Source of the DNA: Massilia sp. UBA2604
GTDB taxonomy: Bacteria > Pseudomonadota > Gammaproteobacteria > Burkholderiales > Burkholderiaceae_D
Assembly (NCBI GenBank): GCA_002339265.1
Contig: DDKG01000247.1
Span: 1-6,821 of the forward strand
DNA length: 6,821 nt
Direction: 5' to 3'
The notes beneath the pieces were generated by a model. That model ran no database searches. It saw only the letters and a program-made list of their open reading frames with translations, and was not told where the DNA came from. Numbering within the stretch: the first letter of the stretch is position 1; each line of letters opens with the position of its first letter. The translations under genes were made by a program, and so were the position numbers. Positions 4,929-6,821 of the stretch are shown here, piece by piece.

Positions 4929-6821
4929 ATGACCATTACCCACGTCCGTGCGACCTGCCCCCACGATTGTCCCGACACCTGCGCCATCCTCGTCAAAGTC
5001 GAAGACGGCGTCGCGAAAGAGGTGAAGGGAGATCCGGAGCATCCGACCACGGCCGGGGTGTTGTGCACCAAGGTGTCGCGCTACGTCGACCGCACCTATC
5101 ACCCGGACCGCGTGCTGTATCCAATGCGCCGCGTGGGCCGCAAGGGAGAAGGGAAATTCGAACGCATCAGCTGGGACGAAGCCCTCGACGAAATCGCTGC
5201 GCGCCTGAAGCCGATCGCCGAACGCGATCCGCAAGCCATCCTGCCGTATAGCTATTGCGGCACCATGGGCCTGGTGCAGGGCGAATCGATGTCGCTGCGC
5301 TTCTTCAACAAGCTGGGCGCCTCGCTGCTCGATCGCACCATCTGCGCCACCGCCGGCGCCACCGGTTATCGCTATACCATCGGCAGTTCGATCGGCACCG
5401 ACCTCGAGGAATTCCAGGACGCGAAACTGATCCTGATCTGGGGCGGCAATCCGATCGCATCCAACCTGCATTTCTGGATGCGCGCGCAAGAGGCCAAGCG
5501 TCGCGGCGCGACCCTGATCGCGATCGATCCTTATCGTTCCTTGACGGCCGAGAAGTGCCACCAGCACATCGCCCTGCTGCCAGGCACCGATGCGGCGCTG
5601 GCGCTGGGCATGATGCACGTGCTGATCAAGGAAGACCTGCTCGATCACGACTACATCGACCACTACACGCTCGGCTTCGAACCGTTGAAAGCGCGCGCGC
5701 TCGAATGGACGCCGGAACGCACCGCCGAAACCTGCGGCATCAAGGTCGACGAAGTGGTCAACCTGGCGCGCCTGTACGGACAAACCGCGCAGCGCGGCGA
5801 AGCGGCCGCGATCCGCGTCAACTACGGCATCCAGCGCGTACGCGGCGGCGGCATGGCGGTGCGCAACATCACCTGCCTGCCGGCGCTGGTAGGCGCCTGG
5901 CGCCTACCGGCCGGCGGCATCCAGCTGTCGACCTCGGCATCGTTCCCGACCAATCGCCCGGCGCTGCAGCGACCGGACCTGCTGGCCGGCCGCACGCCGC
6001 GCACGATCAATATGACCACCATCGGCGACGACCTGCTCAGGGAAGCCTCGCCCGACTTCGGCTCGAAGATCGAGGCCGTCATCGTCTACAACGCCAATCC
6101 GCTGGCGATCGCGCCCGATTCGCGCAAGGTGCAGCAGGGCTTCGAGCGCGAAGACCTGTTCACCGTGGTGCTCGAACATTTTCATACCGATAGCGCCGAC
6201 TATGCCGACATCCTGCTGCCGGCCACCACCCAGCTCGAGCACGTCGATGCGCACCTGGCCTATGGCCACCTGTACATGATGGCGAACAATGCCGCCATCG
6301 CCCCGATCGGCGAATCGAAGCCGAACACCGAATTCTTCCGCCTGCTGGCGGCGCGCATGGGATATGAGGACCCATGCTTCCAGGAGAGCGACGACGAGAT
6401 CGCGGCCCAGGCCTTCAACAAGAACGATGCGCGCGCGATCCACTTCGACTGGGATTCGCTCAAGCGGACCGGCTGGAAAAAGCTGAACATGCCGGCTGCA
6501 CCGTTCGCCGAAGGCGGCTTCACGACCCCGTCCGGCAAGTGCGAGTTCTTTTCCGAGAGCATGCTGGCCGACGGGCTCGATCCTGTGCCTACCTATATCC
6601 CGCCGTACGAGTCCGAGGCTTCCAACCCGGTACTGGCCGAAAAGTACCCGCTGGCGATGATTTCTCCGCCAGCGCGGAACTTCCTCAACTCAACTTTTGT
6701 CAATGTAAAGAGCCTGCGCGCAACTGAGGGCGAACCGCACCTCGACATCCACCCGACTGACGCTGCCGCACGCGGCATCGCCCACGGTGACATGGCGCGT
6801 ATTTTTAACGACCGCGGTTCG
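4929..6821 (+). CDS. Molybdopterin-dependent oxidoreductase, Fe-S containing (3' end outside window)
   Basis: An uninterrupted frame of 631 codons runs off the right edge, so the gene is cut by the window, not broken. The start MTITHVRATCPHDCPDTCA carries the N-terminal [4Fe-4S] motif: Cys10, Cys14, Cys18 and Cys46 (C-x3-C-x3-C-x27-C), as in the BisC/formate dehydrogenase superfamily. Cofactor-domain segments follow: LILIWGGNPIASNLHFW (about 172-188), IDPYRS, LLPGTDAALALGM, and later VYNANPLAIAPDS and DILLPATTQLEH. The C-terminal dinucleotide-binding domain begins near YPLAMISPPARNFLNS. Cys139 (TICATAGATG) lies about where the molybdenum ligand is expected, but this is uncertain. No in-frame TGA suggests selenocysteine. 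There is no Tat signal, so the enzyme should be cytosolic. The family is usually near 700 aa, so roughly 50-90 residues should lie beyond the edge. The ribosome site is weak (AAGA, 4924-4927). The substrate is unknown; oxidoreductase partners, if any, would be downstream. Confidence 0.93.
   Translation, partial: MTITHVRATCPHDCPDTCAILVKVEDGVAKEVKGDPEHPTTAGVLCTKVSRYVDRTYHPDRVLYPMRRVGRKGEGKFERISWDEALDEIAARLKPIAERDPQAILPYSYCGTMGLVQGESMSLRFFNKLGASLLDRTICATAGATGYRYTIGSSIGTDLEEFQDAKLILIWGGNPIASNLHFWMRAQEAKRRGATLIAIDPYRSLTAEKCHQHIALLPGTDAALALGMMHVLIKEDLLDHDYIDHYTLGFEPLKARALEWTPERTAETCGIKVDEVVNLARLYGQTAQRGEAAAIRVNYGIQRVRGGGMAVRNITCLPALVGAWRLPAGGIQLSTSASFPTNRPALQRPDLLAGRTPRTINMTTIGDDLLREASPDFGSKIEAVIVYNANPLAIAPDSRKVQQGFEREDLFTVVLEHFHTDSADYADILLPATTQLEHVDAHLAYGHLYMMANNAAIAPIGESKPNTEFFRLLAARMGYEDPCFQESDDEIAAQAFNKNDARAIHFDWDSLKRTGWKKLNMPAAPFAEGGFTTPSGKCEFFSESMLADGLDPVPTYIPPYESEASNPVLAEKYPLAMISPPARNFLNSTFVNVKSLRATEGEPHLDIHPTDAAARGIAHGDMARIFNDRGS
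5888..5908. repeat. Perfect 21-bp palindrome inside the molybdoenzyme gene
   Basis: GGTAGGCGCC (5888-5897) and GGCGCCTACC (5899-5908) are exact inverted arms around T5898. It encodes the LVGAWRLP stretch of the oxidoreductase, a plausible family sequence. The arms use the codons GTA and CTA, both uncommon in this gene (I found no other CTA among its leucines). It would form a very stable hairpin in mRNA or single-stranded DNA. Confidence 0.7.

Noticed and set aside
5255..6193. 312-codon open frame on the plus strand
   Set aside because: It is in a different frame from the molybdoenzyme, which reads through the same region without a break.
4929..6821. Selenocysteine codon or frameshift in the molybdoenzyme gene
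   Set aside because: Codon-by-codon reading shows no in-frame stop or frame break; absence of a stop codon is due only to the window edge.

Overview
This is a GC-rich chromosomal window, most likely from a betaproteobacterium of the Oxalobacteraceae (Massilia, Duganella or Janthinobacterium type). That placement is an inference from base composition, codon choice and protein resemblance remembered from these genera. No rRNA or marker gene is present to prove it. I see no tRNA, rRNA, CRISPR array, phage gene or transposase.

Layout from left to right. A strong, probably bidirectional terminator (13-47) closes something off the left edge. A 94-aa protein of unknown function follows on the plus strand (139-423). 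Two bases later, converging on it, is the stop codon of a 14-TM drug/H+ antiporter of the DHA2 family, MdtD-like (minus strand, 425-1867 or 1912). Upstream of that gene on the same strand is pagL, an outer-membrane lipid A 3-O-deacylase (1982-2545). The pagL promoter region holds a -10-like box inside a 9-bp inverted repeat. Next comes a 159-bp near-palindromic, MITE-like element with perfect 22-bp ends (2651-2809). It lies directly upstream of a suppressor-of-fused (SUFU) domain protein on the plus strand (2842-3552). That gene converges, with only 6 bp between stop codons, on an M20 family amidohydrolase similar to hippurate hydrolase (minus, 3559-4752). A 176-bp divergent control region separates the amidohydrolase from a large molybdopterin oxidoreductase (plus, 4929 to beyond the right edge). 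This is the longest gene in the window, and its end is cut off by the window boundary.

The genes do not form one pathway. PagL and the efflux pump both act at the cell envelope and share a strand, so they may be loosely co-expressed, but a 114-bp gap with a hairpin lies between them. The amidohydrolase and the molybdoenzyme share a divergent promoter region that includes a two-layer inverted repeat beside the amidohydrolase -10 box. This makes joint regulation possible, but a shared substrate cannot be read from the sequence.

I found no clear new multi-gene system. The most notable signals are the 159-bp hairpin element next to the SUFU gene, a perfect 21-bp palindrome inside the molybdoenzyme gene built with rare codons, two operator-like inverted repeats over promoters, and a PagL whose third catalytic residue appears to be Asn instead of Glu.
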